Assembly: GCA_038869515.1 (NCBI GenBank)
Contig: JAWCQZ010000002.1
Span: 235,837-299,836, forward strand
Reading direction: 5' to 3'
Source of the DNA: JAWCQZ01 sp038869515 [NCBI: Halobacteria archaeon]
Lineage (GTDB): Archaea > Halobacteriota > Syntropharchaeia > JACQPP01
DNA length: 64,000 nucleotides
Shown here: positions 16,918 to 25,923 of the stretch, in pieces
Layout of the letters: each line of letters opens with the position of its first letter
Position numbering within the stretch: the first letter of the stretch is position 1
Made by a program: the position numbers and the translations under genes
The notes under the pieces: model-generated
The model's database searches: none
Seen by the model: the letters and a program-made list of their open reading frames with translations, nothing else
What the model was told of the DNA's origin: nothing

Positions 16918-17925
16918 ATGCCCCTGGCCCTGGTCACCGGCGCCTCCGGCTTCGTCGGGGGACACGCGGTGGAGCGCCTCCTCCAGGAGGGGTTCGATGT
17001 CCGGGCCACCGACGTGCGGCCCCCGGCCAACGGCTTCGCGAAGGGTGTCGAGTTCGTCGAGGCCGACATCACCAAGAAGGAGACCCTGAAGAAGGCGATG
17101 GACGGGGTGGACAACGTCTACCACATCGCCGCGGTCTTCGACTACTCGACCCCCTGGGAGGTCCTCCACAAGGTGAACGTCGAGGGGACGAGGAACGTGA
17201 TGGAGGCGGCGGGTGACGCCAGGGTCAAGTCCCTCGTCCTCTGGGGCGCCGTGGCCTCTTACGGACTCCCGAACCCCAAGAACCTCCCCATCACCGAGGA
17301 CCACCCCCTTACCGCCATGGACGTCGGATACGACCGTTCGAAGCGGGAGCAGGAGGAGGCCGCGTGGAAAATCCACAAGGAGAACGGCGTCCCCCTGACG
17401 GTCATCCGGCCCGGCGGAATCTACGGCCCCCGCTCCAGATACGGCCTCTACGCATTCATTCTCGCCGTGGCCCAGGGGTGGGTCCCGGGCGTGCCCACGA
17501 ACATCGACTACAAACTGCCCGCGGTCCACGTGAAGGACGTGGCGGGCGCCGCCGCCTTCCTCTCGAAGAAGAGGGAAGCCAACGGCCAGGCCTACAATGT
17601 GGTGGACGACAACGTCGTGGACATGCGCCACGCCATGAAGTTCATCGCGGCCATCACCGACTCCCACGTAGGGGACATGCCTCCGCTCTTCCCGCCCAGG
17701 GTCATCGCCAACCTCACCCTCGGCTTCGCCCGGGGAGTCGAAAAGAAATACCGGAAGAAGGGCCTGAAGCCGGTCTTCGGAGCTGAATCCATGCAATACA
17801 TGAAGGGGAACTACTGGGTCTCCAACGAGAAACTGAAGAAGGCGGGGTATCAACTCCTCTATCCGGATATCCGCTTCGGGCTCCTGGAGACGGTCACCTG
17901 GTACCGGAAGGAGGGGATGCTCTGA
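16918..17925 (+). CDS. NAD(P)-dependent epimerase/dehydratase (extended SDR)
   Basis: A 335-residue Rossmann enzyme. VTGASGFVGGHAVERLL gives the GxxGxxG NAD(P) motif at the N-terminus. The catalytic pair is the YDRSK segment (Tyr and Lys) near residue 140, and PGGIYGPRSRYG follows, as in 3-beta-hydroxysteroid or isoprenoid-type reductases. The substrate is unknown; the C-terminal half is basic. Its stop overlaps the start of a small membrane-protein gene (TGATG), so the two are coupled. Confidence 0.85.
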   Translation: MPLALVTGASGFVGGHAVERLLQEGFDVRATDVRPPANGFAKGVEFVEADITKKETLKKAMDGVDNVYHIAAVFDYSTPWEVLHKVNVEGTRNVMEAAGDARVKSLVLWGAVASYGLPNPKNLPITEDHPLTAMDVGYDRSKREQEEAAWKIHKENGVPLTVIRPGGIYGPRSRYGLYAFILAVAQGWVPGVPTNIDYKLPAVHVKDVAGAAAFLSKKREANGQAYNVVDDNVVDMRHAMKFIAAITDSHVGDMPPLFPPRVIANLTLGFARGVEKKYRKKGLKPVFGAESMQYMKGNYWVSNEKLKKAGYQLLYPDIRFGLLETVTWYRKEGML

Positions 17926-18359
17926 TGTCCTTCATCCTCGACGGCCCGATTCTGTTCGGCCTCGGCTTCGCTGGCGCCGCTCTCGCGCGCCAGCTCTACG
18001 ACCGGAACCGCTGGACCATCCACATCTACAGCGTCGCCGTCCTGGCGGTCTTCTACGTCACAAGCGTCTCCGCATTCATCGATGCGGACTGGATCAAGCC
18101 CATCCTCCGGCCCCCCTTCACCCTCTGGTACGACTACACCGGCCTGAGCGGGACCGACTGGATGGTGAGCAGCGGCTTCCTCCCCTTCCACGCCTCCTGG
18201 CCCCCCACCAAGGCGGTGACCTTCGTCGCCATCATCGCCTTCGCCACCTACCCCTTCTGGCTCTGGCTCGGCTACTGGAACGGCCGCGGCTTCTTCGGGC
18301 GCCACCCGCGGCAGGCGGGCCTCCTGGGCCTCCTCCGGATGAAGGTCCGGCAGCCCTAA
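17925..18359 (+). CDS. Small membrane protein, four predicted helices
   Basis: A 144-residue protein with hydrophobic segments at about residues 5-22, 32-52, 90-112 and a weaker one near 55-70. There is no known domain. It is translationally coupled to the SDR gene (1-bp overlap), suggesting that the two act together at the membrane, perhaps on a lipid substrate. That is inference. Confidence 0.65.
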   Translation: MSFILDGPILFGLGFAGAALARQLYDRNRWTIHIYSVAVLAVFYVTSVSAFIDADWIKPILRPPFTLWYDYTGLSGTDWMVSSGFLPFHASWPPTKAVTFVAIIAFATYPFWLWLGYWNGRGFFGRHPRQAGLLGLLRMKVRQP

Positions 18360-18360
18360 A

Positions 18361-18377
18361 CATATTTCTTTAAATAT
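18361..18377 (+). promoter_or_regulatory. AT-rich promoter of the mutase operon
   Basis: CATATTTCTTTAAATAT lies 16-32 bp before ATG 18393 and contains two overlapping TATA-like cores. The upstream gene ends at 18359, so the box starts directly after its stop. Confidence 0.6.
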
Positions 18378-18392
18378 CCCCTGATTTGACCC

Positions 18393-20033
18393 ATGGCGTC
18401 GTCGCAGAAACCGCCGGCCGGGGCTCCGGAGCGCAGGTTCGTCACCCTCAGCGGCCTCCCGGTGAAGCAGGTCTACCTCCCCGGCGACGTCCGGCCCGGG
18501 CTGGAGGAGCGCGTCGGCAAGCCCGGGGAGTTCCCATTCACCCGCGGCATCCACCCGACGATGTACCGGGGCCGCCTCTGGACGATGCGGCAATACTCCG
18601 GCTACGCCTCGGCGGAGGAGACCAACAAGCGCTACCGCTACCTCCTGGAGCAGGGGCAGACCGGCCTCAGCGTCGCCTTCGACCTGCCGACCCAACTCGG
18701 CTACGACCCCGACGACCCGCGGGCCGAGGGCGAGGTGGGGAAGGCGGGGGTTTCCATCGCGACCCTCAAGGACATGGAGCGCCTCTTCGACAAAATCCCC
18801 CTCGACAAGGTCTCCACGAGCATGACCATCAACGCGCCCGCCGCGATGCTCCTCGGCTTCTACGCCGTGGTCGGCGAGAAGCAGGGGGTCCCGATGGCCA
18901 GCCTCTCAGGCACGGTCCAGAACGACCTCTTCAAGGAGTACATCGCCCGCAAAAACTACATCTTCCCTCCCGCCCCGAGCCTCCGGCTCATCACCGACAT
19001 CTTCGAGTTCACATCGAAGCGGATGCCGAAGTGGAACTCCATCTCCATCTCGGGCTACCACATCCGGGAGGCGGGCTCGACCGCGGCGCAGGAGATCGCC
19101 TTCACCCTCGCCGACGGCATGGCCTACGTCGAGGCGGCCCTGGAGCGCGGGCTGCAAATCGACGACTTCGCTCCCCGTCTCTCGTTCTTCTTCAACGCGC
19201 ACCTCGACTTCTTCGAGGAGGTGGCGAAGTTCCGCGCCGCCCGGAGGATGTGGGCCCACATCATGAGGGAGCGCTACGGGGCGAATGACCCGAGGTCGTG
19301 GATGGTCCGGTTCCACACCCAGACGGCCGGCTGCTCCCTCACCGCCCAGCAGCCCGAGAACAACCTCATCCGCACCACCATCGAGGGGCTCTCGGCGGTC
19401 CTCGGAGGGACCCAGAGCCTTCACACGAACGCCATGGACGAGGCCCTCGCCCTGCCCACGGAGAAAGCGGCGCGGCTCGCGCTGCGGACCCAGCAGGTCA
19501 TCGGCTACGAATCGGGCGTGGTCAACACCGTGGACCCCCTGGCGGGCTCCTACTTCGTCGAGAACCTGACCGACGAGGTCGAGGCTCAGGCGTGGGGCCT
19601 CATCCGCCACATCGAGAAGGAGGGCGGAGGCGCCATGCTCAAGGGAGTCATCAAGTGCATCGAGAGCGGCTGGTTCCAGCGGGAGATTGCGGAGGCCTCC
19701 TACCGCTACCAGCGGGAAGTGGAGTCGGGGCAGCGCGTCGTGGTCGGGGTGAACGCCTACCGGGAAGGGGACGGCGGCGAGCCGCCCGAAATCCTGCGGG
19801 TGGACGAGACCGTCCGCGGAAAGCGCGCGCAGGAGATGAAACAGGTCCGCAAACACCGGGACGCGGGGAAAGCGGAGAGGGCATTGGCGAACCTCCGAAA
19901 GGCCGCCGAGACCCCCGGCGTGAACCTGATGGAGCCCATTTTGGAGTGCACGCGGGCCTACGTGAGCGTGGGAGAGATGTGCGGGACCCTCCGCGAGGTT
20001 TTTGGGGAGTACCGCGAAGCGGGGATGATATGA
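18393..20033 (+). CDS. Methylmalonyl-CoA mutase, large (catalytic) subunit
   Basis: A 546-residue TIM-barrel subunit. It has the family patterns [55 protein letters not shown] and [21 protein letters not shown]. It isomerises methylmalonyl-CoA and succinyl-CoA with adenosylcobalamin. It lacks the B12 domain, which is encoded separately just downstream, the usual archaeal arrangement. MeaB, the mutase chaperone, is found only after a 6.5-kb island. Confidence 0.95.
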   Translation: MASSQKPPAGAPERRFVTLSGLPVKQVYLPGDVRPGLEERVGKPGEFPFTRGIHPTMYRGRLWTMRQYSGYASAEETNKRYRYLLEQGQTGLSVAFDLPTQLGYDPDDPRAEGEVGKAGVSIATLKDMERLFDKIPLDKVSTSMTINAPAAMLLGFYAVVGEKQGVPMASLSGTVQNDLFKEYIARKNYIFPPAPSLRLITDIFEFTSKRMPKWNSISISGYHIREAGSTAAQEIAFTLADGMAYVEAALERGLQIDDFAPRLSFFFNAHLDFFEEVAKFRAARRMWAHIMRERYGANDPRSWMVRFHTQTAGCSLTAQQPENNLIRTTIEGLSAVLGGTQSLHTNAMDEALALPTEKAARLALRTQQVIGYESGVVNTVDPLAGSYFVENLTDEVEAQAWGLIRHIEKEGGGAMLKGVIKCIESGWFQREIAEASYRYQREVESGQRVVVGVNAYREGDGGEPPEILRVDETVRGKRAQEMKQVRKHRDAGKAERALANLRKAAETPGVNLMEPILECTRAYVSVGEMCGTLREVFGEYREAGMI

Positions 20034-20159
20034 CCGGCTTTCACTACGTGGACACGAGTGAGAAAATATTCGGGCGGGAAGTCAATTTTCAATCGTCTGA
20101 GCAAGGACCGCCGGCCGCAAGGGCTTTTGGTTCTTCCTTCGATGGATGTGGAAGGTAGG

Positions 20160-20636
20160 ATGCCCAAGAAATCCCCCCCCAAGCCCGTCCGTTCCACTCG
20201 GGCCGCGACCCCCGCGTTCCGAGATGAAGCGGGGTCGGATCGCGGGCCTCGTCCCATCCGCGTCATGCTCGCCAAGCCCGGCCTCGACGGCCACGACCGG
20301 GGGGTGAAGGTGGTCGCCCGGGCCCTCCGGGACGCCGGCATGGAGGTCATCTACACCGGCCTCCACCAGACCCCCGAGCAGGTGGTCGAGGCGGCGGTCC
20401 AGGAGGACGTGGACGCCATCGGCCTCTCCATCCTCTCCGGGGCCCACATGGCCCTCTTCCCGCGCATCGTCGAGTTGCTGAAGAAGAGCAAACTCAACGT
20501 CCCCCTCTTCGCGGGGGGAATCATCCCGGAGCAGGACGTCCCGGCGCTGAGGAAGATGGGCATCGCGGCGGTCTTCGGGCCGGGGACGAGCACGGAGACG
20601 ATAGTCAAGACGATTCGGGAGAAGGCGGGGAAGTAG
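20160..20636 (+). CDS. Methylmalonyl-CoA mutase, B12-binding small subunit
   Basis: A 158-residue cobalamin-binding protein with the base-off motif [11 protein letters not shown], then GLSILSGAH and [11 protein letters not shown] 20160 follows a GGAAGG purine stretch; ATG 20142 is an alternative. The first 35 residues are a poorly conserved extension. Part of it ([19 protein letters not shown]) is encoded by a degenerate palindrome at 20196-20255 that resembles the palindromes in the island at 25722-25770 and 26784-26832, which suggests an in-frame insertion. The core domain looks intact. Confidence 0.92.
   Translation: MPKKSPPKPVRSTRAATPAFRDEAGSDRGPRPIRVMLAKPGLDGHDRGVKVVARALRDAGMEVIYTGLHQTPEQVVEAAVQEDVDAIGLSILSGAHMALFPRIVELLKKSKLNVPLFAGGIIPEQDVPALRKMGIAAVFGPGTSTETIVKTIREKAGK
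20196..20255. repeat. Degenerate palindromic element inside the mutase small-subunit gene
   Basis: It shares CGACCCCCGCGTT, the right arm GGGCCTCG and the overall order with the perfect palindromes at 25722-25770 and 26784-26832. Left arm GGGCCGCGACCCCCGC pairs with a right arm GCGGGGTCG...CGCGGGCC with one bulge. It is read in frame in the host gene. Confidence 0.55.
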
Positions 20637-20711
20637 GCGGCCGGGAACACTTTCACCGCGCTCGGGCAGGGGTCAAAACATGGGGGAGGGCCTCCGGTCG
20701 GAATGAGAAAA

Positions 20712-20798
20712 GCCGGGACGCATAGCGCGGCCCATGCAGAGGCCCCGTCAAACCTCTGCCCCGCAAAGGGCTCCCGGGTTCGAATCCCGGCTCCGGCC
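20712..20798 (+). tRNA. tRNA-like sequence, probably a degenerate type II tRNA
   Basis: A T-arm (CCGGG-TTCGAAT-CCCGG, 20775-20790) is perfect. Its 3' neighbour CTCCGGC pairs with GCCGGGA (20712-20718) except for an A-C mismatch at the inner pair. A D-arm (GCAT/ATGC, loop with GG), a long variable arm (GCCC/GGGC) and an 87-nt length fit a type II (Leu/Ser) tRNA. Position 8 is C instead of U, and the anticodon stem AGAGG/CCTCT encloses a 10-nt loop, so no anticodon can be assigned. It may be a pseudo-tRNA left by integration at the island border. Confidence 0.4.
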
Positions 20799-20959
20799 AT
20801 CCCGGCCGGAGATCCGAGGGGGCCGGGAGTTAATTTCCTGCCCTGATGGCCGCGGAAGCGAATCGGGAGACCCCGCCCGCCGCCCACCTGGCGGTCTCGG
20901 GGACCGGGCCGCCACCACCGGAAACCGTTTACCTGTTCGGACTTTTGGAGAGTCCGGGC

Positions 20960-23900
20960 ATGGTGACGAAGGAGCAGGCCAGGGAGGCGATTGGGAAACT
21001 GGTCCAGGACTACCTCGTCCAGGAGGGCTCGGTCAAGTCCCCAGGCTACAAGGAGGAGTGGGCGAAAGAGAACTTCATCGGGCCCCTGTTCCGGGCGTTG
21101 GGGTGGGATGTCGGCAACAAGGAGGGGAAGCCGTTCCAGGACCAGGAGGTGCAGCCGCAGGCGAGGGGGACGAAGGGCACGCCCGACTATGCTTTCAAAA
21201 TCGGTCGCACGACGAAATTTCTTCTGGAGGCCAAGAAGCCCTCGGAGTCACTCGCGAACCACGTCCTGCAGGCGAAGCAGTATGCCTGGAACAGCGGCGA
21301 GACCCCATTCGCGGTCCTGACCAATTTCGAGGAACTCCTCGTCTACCGGGTGCTCCGGAGGCCGACCCGGGACTTCAGCGAGGGCCGCATCGAGCGCTTC
21401 TTCCACACAGACTACGTCCCGCGCTTCGACGAGCTCTGGGCCCTCCTGTCCAGGGAAGCCGTCGAACAGGGTTCCCTCGACGCGGTCCTCCGAAAGAGAC
21501 CGGAGCCCAAGGAGCCGGTCAGCGACGCCTTCCTGAAGGACCTGGAGGGGTGGCGCATCGAACTCGCGAAGGACCTCTACAAGCGCAACCCCAAAATCGA
21601 CGCCAGACTCATGACGGAAGTGGTCCAGCGGATGCTGGACCGGCTGGTCTTCATCCGCATCGCGGAGGACCGGGGAATCCTCGAAGCGAGGAGCCTTGAA
21701 AAAATCGCGGACCTCTACCGGAGCAAGCCGGGCACGCACCCCGGGCCCCTGAAGTCGCTCTTCAAGGAGGTCAACGAGAAACTGAACGGGGACATCTTCA
21801 AGCCCCACGCCATCGACGAGCCCGAATACCGGTTCGACCCCACCCTCCTGGTCAAAATCATCGCCAGCCTCTACGACAACCACTACCGGTTCGACGTCAT
21901 CAAGGTCGAGCTGCTCGGCACCATCTACGAGCGCTACCTCGGGAGCGTCATCCGCCTCACCGAGAAGCGGGTGAAGGTCGAGGAGAAGCCCGAGGTCCGG
22001 AAGGCGGGGGGCGTCTTCTACACGCCGAAGTATATCGTGGACTACATCGTGGAAAACACGGTCGGGAAACTCATCGCGGGCAAGAGCCCCGCCGAAATCG
22101 AAAAAATCCGCATCCTCGACCCCGCCTGCGGCTCGGGGTCGTTCCTGCTCGGCGCCTACCAGAAACTGATTGACCACCACATCCAGTGGTATGCCGACCA
22201 CCGGGAGGAGGCCGCGGGCCGCGTCGTTTACGACAGCGAGGGGGGCATTCGCCTCTCCCTCACGGAGAAGGCCCGCATCCTCAAGAACAACATCCACGGA
22301 GTGGATATCGACCCGCAGGCGGTCGAAATCACCATGATGAGCCTCTACGTCAAGGCCCTGGAGGGGGAGCGGGTGGTCCCGCAGGGCCGCGACCTGCTGC
22401 CCCGCCTCTCGAAGAACATCATCTGCGGCAACAGCCTCATCGGGACCGACGTGGAGGAGGTCCTCGGGCGCAAACTTACCGAGGAGGAGGCGAGGCGCAT
22501 CAACGCCTTCGACTGGAAGGTGGGGTTCCCGGACATCTTCGGGCAGGGCGGGTTCGATGCGGTGGTTGGGAACCCGCCCTACATCCGCATCCAGACGATG
22601 CAGGAGTGGGCGCCCGCCGAGGTCGAATACATCAAGGAGAAATACCAGAGCGCCAAGTCCGGAAACATTGACATCTACCTCCCATTTGTCGAGAAGGGAG
22701 TTGGCCTCTTGAAGCCGACCGGGAAGTTCGGGTTCATCCTGCCCCACAAGTTCTTCCAGGCCAAGTACGGCGAGAACCTGCGCCGCATGATTTCCGAGAA
22801 GCGGATGCTGGAGCACGTTGTCAACTTCCGCGACCAGCAGGTGTTCGAGGGGGCCAGCACGTACACCTGCCTCATGTTCCTGACGCCGGGCGGTGCGGAG
22901 AGGATGCGGTATGCTGAGGTGCGGCAGTTGGTGGAACCGGAGAAGCAGTTGGAGTTCCTCATGGGCCGAGAGGAGTATTCAGACGAGGCGATGGTTGTGG
23001 GCGTTGTAGAACCGCCTTCTGGGGAAGAGGAGGTGTGGAACTTTTCGATAGGAAATCGCGTGCGGGAGCTCTACGAACGGGTCAAGAAGAAAAATCCCTT
23101 ACTTCGAGATGTCGCTGATAGAATCTTTCAAGGCTTGGTGACGGGTGCCGATAAGGTTTTCATCTTGGAATTGTGCGGGGAACTTTCACTGGAGAATAAA
23201 CGCACAAGAGTATTCTCAGAGGAGTTGAATGACGAGTTAAATTTGGAAACCGAACTTCTGCGTCCTCTCCTCAAAGGATCAGTGAGTATCCGACGGTATA
23301 GTGCCGAGGGTATAAATCGTTGTATTCTATTCCCGTACCGTATTGTCAACGGCGAAGCCGAGTTGATTTCGCCAAAAGAATTTGAGACTCGTTATCCAAA
23401 ATCGTGGGAGTATCTGAACAAGTGCAAAAAGACCCTCCAGGGACGAGAAAGGGGAAAATGGCACGTTGCAAATTGGTATGCGTTTGGACGAAATCAAAAT
23501 CTGAACATGATGGCAATCCCAAAAATTCTTACCCCTTCAATCGCCAACAAGGCGTCGTTCACTCTCGATTCCTCAGGCGAGTACTATTTCGTGGGTAGCG
23601 GGGGCGGAGGAGGCGGCGGTTATGGCATTACGTTGAGTGATAAGAACTGGCCACTTCAATATCTGGTCGCGCTCTTGAATAGCAAACTTCTGGATACCTT
23701 CTTGAAGCAAGTCAGTACTCCATTTCGAGGCGGCTTTTTCGCTTACAATCGACAATACATCGAACTTCTCCCAATCCGCCCCATCTCCCCCTCTAACCCC
23801 GGCGACAAAAAAGCCCACGACGACCTAGTGCGGCTCGTGGACCGCATGCTGGAGTTGCACAAGCGGCGCGCCCCGCTCCCCGAGTCGGCGGAGCGGGAGC

Positions 23901-24007
23901 GCCTCACGCGCGAGATTGACGCGGTGGACCGGCGGATTGACGATATCGTCTACGGGCTCTACGGCATCACGGAGGAGGAGCGGAAGATTATTGAGGGCCG
24001 GGGGTGA
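20960..24007 (+). CDS. Type IIG restriction-modification protein (nuclease, methyltransferase, specificity region)
   Basis: A 1015-residue Eco57I-like fusion. A PD-(D/E)XK nuclease lies at the N-terminus (GTPDYAF near residue 74, LLEAKK near 90). The adenine methyltransferase has LDPACGSGSFLLGAY near residue 387 and NPPY near 538. A target-recognition region follows (about residues 660-940), then a conserved helical end with DKKAHDDLVRLVDRM and YGITEEERKII. The DNA for the recognition region (about 22900-23790) is clearly AT-richer than the rest. I chose ATG 20960; ATG 20846 would add 38 unconserved residues. The conserved 3' end recurs at 25598 and 26685. Confidence 0.9.
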   Translation: MVTKEQAREAIGKLVQDYLVQEGSVKSPGYKEEWAKENFIGPLFRALGWDVGNKEGKPFQDQEVQPQARGTKGTPDYAFKIGRTTKFLLEAKKPSESLANHVLQAKQYAWNSGETPFAVLTNFEELLVYRVLRRPTRDFSEGRIERFFHTDYVPRFDELWALLSREAVEQGSLDAVLRKRPEPKEPVSDAFLKDLEGWRIELAKDLYKRNPKIDARLMTEVVQRMLDRLVFIRIAEDRGILEARSLEKIADLYRSKPGTHPGPLKSLFKEVNEKLNGDIFKPHAIDEPEYRFDPTLLVKIIASLYDNHYRFDVIKVELLGTIYERYLGSVIRLTEKRVKVEEKPEVRKAGGVFYTPKYIVDYIVENTVGKLIAGKSPAEIEKIRILDPACGSGSFLLGAYQKLIDHHIQWYADHREEAAGRVVYDSEGGIRLSLTEKARILKNNIHGVDIDPQAVEITMMSLYVKALEGERVVPQGRDLLPRLSKNIICGNSLIGTDVEEVLGRKLTEEEARRINAFDWKVGFPDIFGQGGFDAVVGNPPYIRIQTMQEWAPAEVEYIKEKYQSAKSGNIDIYLPFVEKGVGLLKPTGKFGFILPHKFFQAKYGENLRRMISEKRMLEHVVNFRDQQVFEGASTYTCLMFLTPGGAERMRYAEVRQLVEPEKQLEFLMGREEYSDEAMVVGVVEPPSGEEEVWNFSIGNRVRELYERVKKKNPLLRDVADRIFQGLVTGADKVFILELCGELSLENKRTRVFSEELNDELNLETELLRPLLKGSVSIRRYSAEGINRCILFPYRIVNGEAELISPKEFETRYPKSWEYLNKCKKTLQGRERGKWHVANWYAFGRNQNLNMMAIPKILTPSIANKASFTLDSSGEYYFVGSGGGGGGGYGITLSDKNWPLQYLVALLNSKLLDTFLKQVSTPFRGGFFAYNRQYIELLPIRPISPSNPGDKKAHDDLVRLVDRMLELHKRRAPLPESAERERLTREIDAVDRRIDDIVYGLYGITEEERKIIEGRG

Positions 24008-24022
24008 GGAGGTAAGTCGAGG

Positions 24023-24724
24023 ATGGAGACGTTGGCGAAGGTGAAACCCTCTGCGGCGACTCCCGAGGAACTTCTGGGCCCGCTGAACGACGTAGAGCGG
24101 AAGTTCGCCCCGTCAAAACTGTATGTGGCGGGCGACGTCGGGATTCTGCGCGCCGCGCCCCGGGCCGCCATCATCGGCACCCGCAAAGCCTCTCCCGGCG
24201 CCCTCCAGGCCGCGGGCGACCTTGCGAAAGCCCTCGCGAAAAACGGCGTGGTGATAGTCAGCGGGCTGGCGGAAGGAATCGACACCGCGGCCCACAAAGC
24301 GGCCATCGAAGCGGGAGGTCGCACGATTGCGGTCCTGGGAACCCCCCTGGACAGGGTCTATCCCGCGCGCAATTTCGAACTCCAGCAACTCATCATGCGG
24401 GAGCATCTGGCGATGACCCAATTCCCGACCGGCCACCCGGTCCAGCGGAGAAACTTCCCGCTCCGGAACCGGACCATGGCCCTCATCGCCAACGCCTCAA
24501 TCATCGTGGAGGCCGGGAACACGAGCGGCTCCCTCCATCAGGGATGGGAGGCCCTCCGCCTCGGCAGGCCGCTCTTCATCTGGAAGTCCCTTGCGGAAGA
24601 CGCCTCGCTGACATGGACCCGGGAAATGCGGAGATACGGGGCCATGGTGCTCTCGGACCCCGGAGAGGTCATCGAAGTCCTGCCCGCCCCGAATGCGGTC
24701 ATCCATGTGAATGCCCTTCCCTGA
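24023..24724 (+). CDS. DprA/Smf-like nucleotide-binding protein
   Basis: A 233-residue protein with the DprA Rossmann fold: AAIIGTRKASPGALQAAGDL, then IVSGLAEGIDTAAHKAAIEAGG, then LGTPLDRVYPARN. It lacks the DprA winged-helix C-terminus. The next gene, 2 bp downstream, encodes a phosphoribosyltransferase. A DprA-like antitoxin beside a phosphoribosyltransferase is the PsyrTA (RqlHI) arrangement known from bacteria, so a defence or toxin-antitoxin role is likely. It starts 15 bp after the RM gene, after a GGAGG-containing stretch. Confidence 0.85.
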   Translation: METLAKVKPSAATPEELLGPLNDVERKFAPSKLYVAGDVGILRAAPRAAIIGTRKASPGALQAAGDLAKALAKNGVVIVSGLAEGIDTAAHKAAIEAGGRTIAVLGTPLDRVYPARNFELQQLIMREHLAMTQFPTGHPVQRRNFPLRNRTMALIANASIIVEAGNTSGSLHQGWEALRLGRPLFIWKSLAEDASLTWTREMRRYGAMVLSDPGEVIEVLPAPNAVIHVNALP

Positions 24725-24726
24725 GG

Positions 24727-25428
24727 ATGGTTCGGTTTCGGGCGCCACAATGCTTATCGGTGATTGAATACGGGGCGTTGCTCTCCTACTCGACCCGGGG
24801 GGAAGGTGAAGAAGCGAGACAATCTCAAGAAGCGATGAAGTACCTCAAAGGCGATAGAGTCGTGCGCGTCCAAGAGAGCCCGTCGCGTCCCAACACCCCA
24901 CCCATTTCCATGTGCCAGTGGATCGCCCAATACATTCGACAGCATCAATCTACTTTGCCATTTGCCGGCCTCTTGACGCCCGCCGCCACGCTCGTTCCCG
25001 CGCCGAAGAGCTCCTTGATGAAGCCGGGGTCCCTGTGGGTCCCCCAGCGGCTCGCCGCGGCATTGGTCAACGCAGGCCTTGGAAAAGTGGTCCTATCCTG
25101 CCTCGAACGGGCTACTCCTGTCGAGAAGGCCGCGCTCAGCCCTCCCGAGAAGCGCCCGACGGCCCAAAAACACTTCGAGACCCTGCGCGTAGTGCCCGGC
25201 TTGGAGGCGACATCCGAGATTGTGGCGGTTGATGACGTTGTGACCACCGGCGCCATGCTTCTGGGGTCCGCAAGCCTGTTGTCGAGGGCTTTTCCCAACT
25301 CCCGCATTCGCGGCTTTGCGGCGATGCGGGCGATGACCGACCCCGGCCGGTTCGAAGATATCATCGCCCCCTGTGCCGGGACGATTACATTCCTCCCGGC
25401 GACAGGCAGAACTATACGTTCCCCATAG
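24727..25428 (+). CDS. Phosphoribosyltransferase-like protein paired with DprA
   Basis: A 233-residue protein. The PRPP-binding motif reads IVAVDDVVTTGAMLLG near residue 165, as in type I phosphoribosyltransferases. The first 60 residues are less typical. In PsyrTA-type toxins this domain follows a RecQ-like helicase; no helicase is present here. The start lies 2 bp after the DprA gene, so the two are translated together. GC content is a little lower than in the chromosomal genes around it. A toxin role is inferred from the pairing. Confidence 0.7.
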   Translation: MVRFRAPQCLSVIEYGALLSYSTRGEGEEARQSQEAMKYLKGDRVVRVQESPSRPNTPPISMCQWIAQYIRQHQSTLPFAGLLTPAATLVPAPKSSLMKPGSLWVPQRLAAALVNAGLGKVVLSCLERATPVEKAALSPPEKRPTAQKHFETLRVVPGLEATSEIVAVDDVVTTGAMLLGSASLLSRAFPNSRIRGFAAMRAMTDPGRFEDIIAPCAGTITFLPATGRTIRSP

Positions 25429-25501
25429 GAGTCTATCGAAAATGTTCGCCATCGACCCCTTCCCCAACGTCCCGGCGGAACGAGAGAGTTCCCGGGAGGA
25501 C

Positions 25502-25562
25502 CGGCGCGGGCCTCCGATATTGCCACGCGTCCCGGAGGGACGCGAGATAGAAGCCCGCGCCG
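25502..25562. repeat. Nested palindrome (outer CGGCGCGGGC, inner CGCGTCCC)
   Basis: Outer arms CGGCGCGGGC (25502-25511) and GCCCGCGCCG (25553-25562); inner arms CGCGTCCC (25526-25533) and GGGACGCG (25537-25544). Both pairs are perfect. It lies in an open frame upstream of RM copy 2. Confidence 0.7.
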
Positions 25563-25653
25563 ACGAAGCGAGAGAGTTTCCGAGTGGCCCGGGACTTCCC
25601 GACGACAAAAAAGCCCACGACGACCTAGTGCGGCTCGTGGAGCGTCGCCGCGT

Positions 25654-25689
25654 TGCGAAGCGAGGCGGCGAGGGCCAGCGAAGCTGGCC
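25654..25689. repeat. Double hairpin inserted in RM copy 2
   Basis: CGCCGC...GGCGGCG followed by the perfect GGCCAGC-GAA-GCTGGCC (25673-25689). The intact RM gene has no such sequence between its GTGCGGCTCGTGG and GCATGCTGGAG segments. The insertion keeps the reading frame. Confidence 0.65.
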
Positions 25690-25721
25690 CGGCATGCTGG
25701 AGTTGCACAAGCGGCGCTCTC

Positions 25722-25770
25722 GGCCCCCGACCCCCGCGTTGCGAAACGCAAACGGGGCGGGTCGGGGGCC
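25722..25770. repeat. Perfect palindromic element in RM copy 2
   Basis: Arms GGCCCCCGACCC (25722-25733) and GGGTCGGGGGCC (25759-25770) are exact complements. An inner GCGTT...AACGC stem lies in the loop. The same element occurs in copy 3 (26784-26832) and, degenerate, at 20196-20255. Confidence 0.8.
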
Positions 25771-25923
25771 TCGGCCCCTCCCCGGGTCGGCGGAGCGGGA
25801 GCGCGTCACGCGCGAGATTGACGCGGTGGACCGGCAGATTGACGAAATCGTCTACGGGCTCTACGGCATCACGGAGGAGGAAAGGAAGATAATCGAGTCC
25901 GGCGGAGGTAGGGGTTGAGTGCG

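Larger units (their letters stand above)
25442..25918 (+). pseudogene. Partial copy of the RM gene 3' end, interrupted by palindromes (copy 2)
   Basis: From about 25598 the frame repeats the end of the RM protein: DDKKAHDDLVRLVE, MLELHKRR, SAERERVTREIDAVDRQID, YGLYGITEEERKII. Compared with the intact gene it has two insertions that stay in frame: RRRVAKRGGEGQRSWPG, and about 23 residues ending in GAGRGPRPLPG. A third palindrome (25502-25562) lies in the same open frame upstream. The methyltransferase and nuclease parts are absent. It could give a 158-residue protein from ATG 25442, but more likely it is a remnant. Confidence 0.7.

Noticed and set aside
25442-25918. Copy 2 of the RM 3' end as an intact small protein
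   Set aside because: The frame is open and starts with ATG, but the product is a truncated helical end with inserted linkers, so I list it as a remnant.
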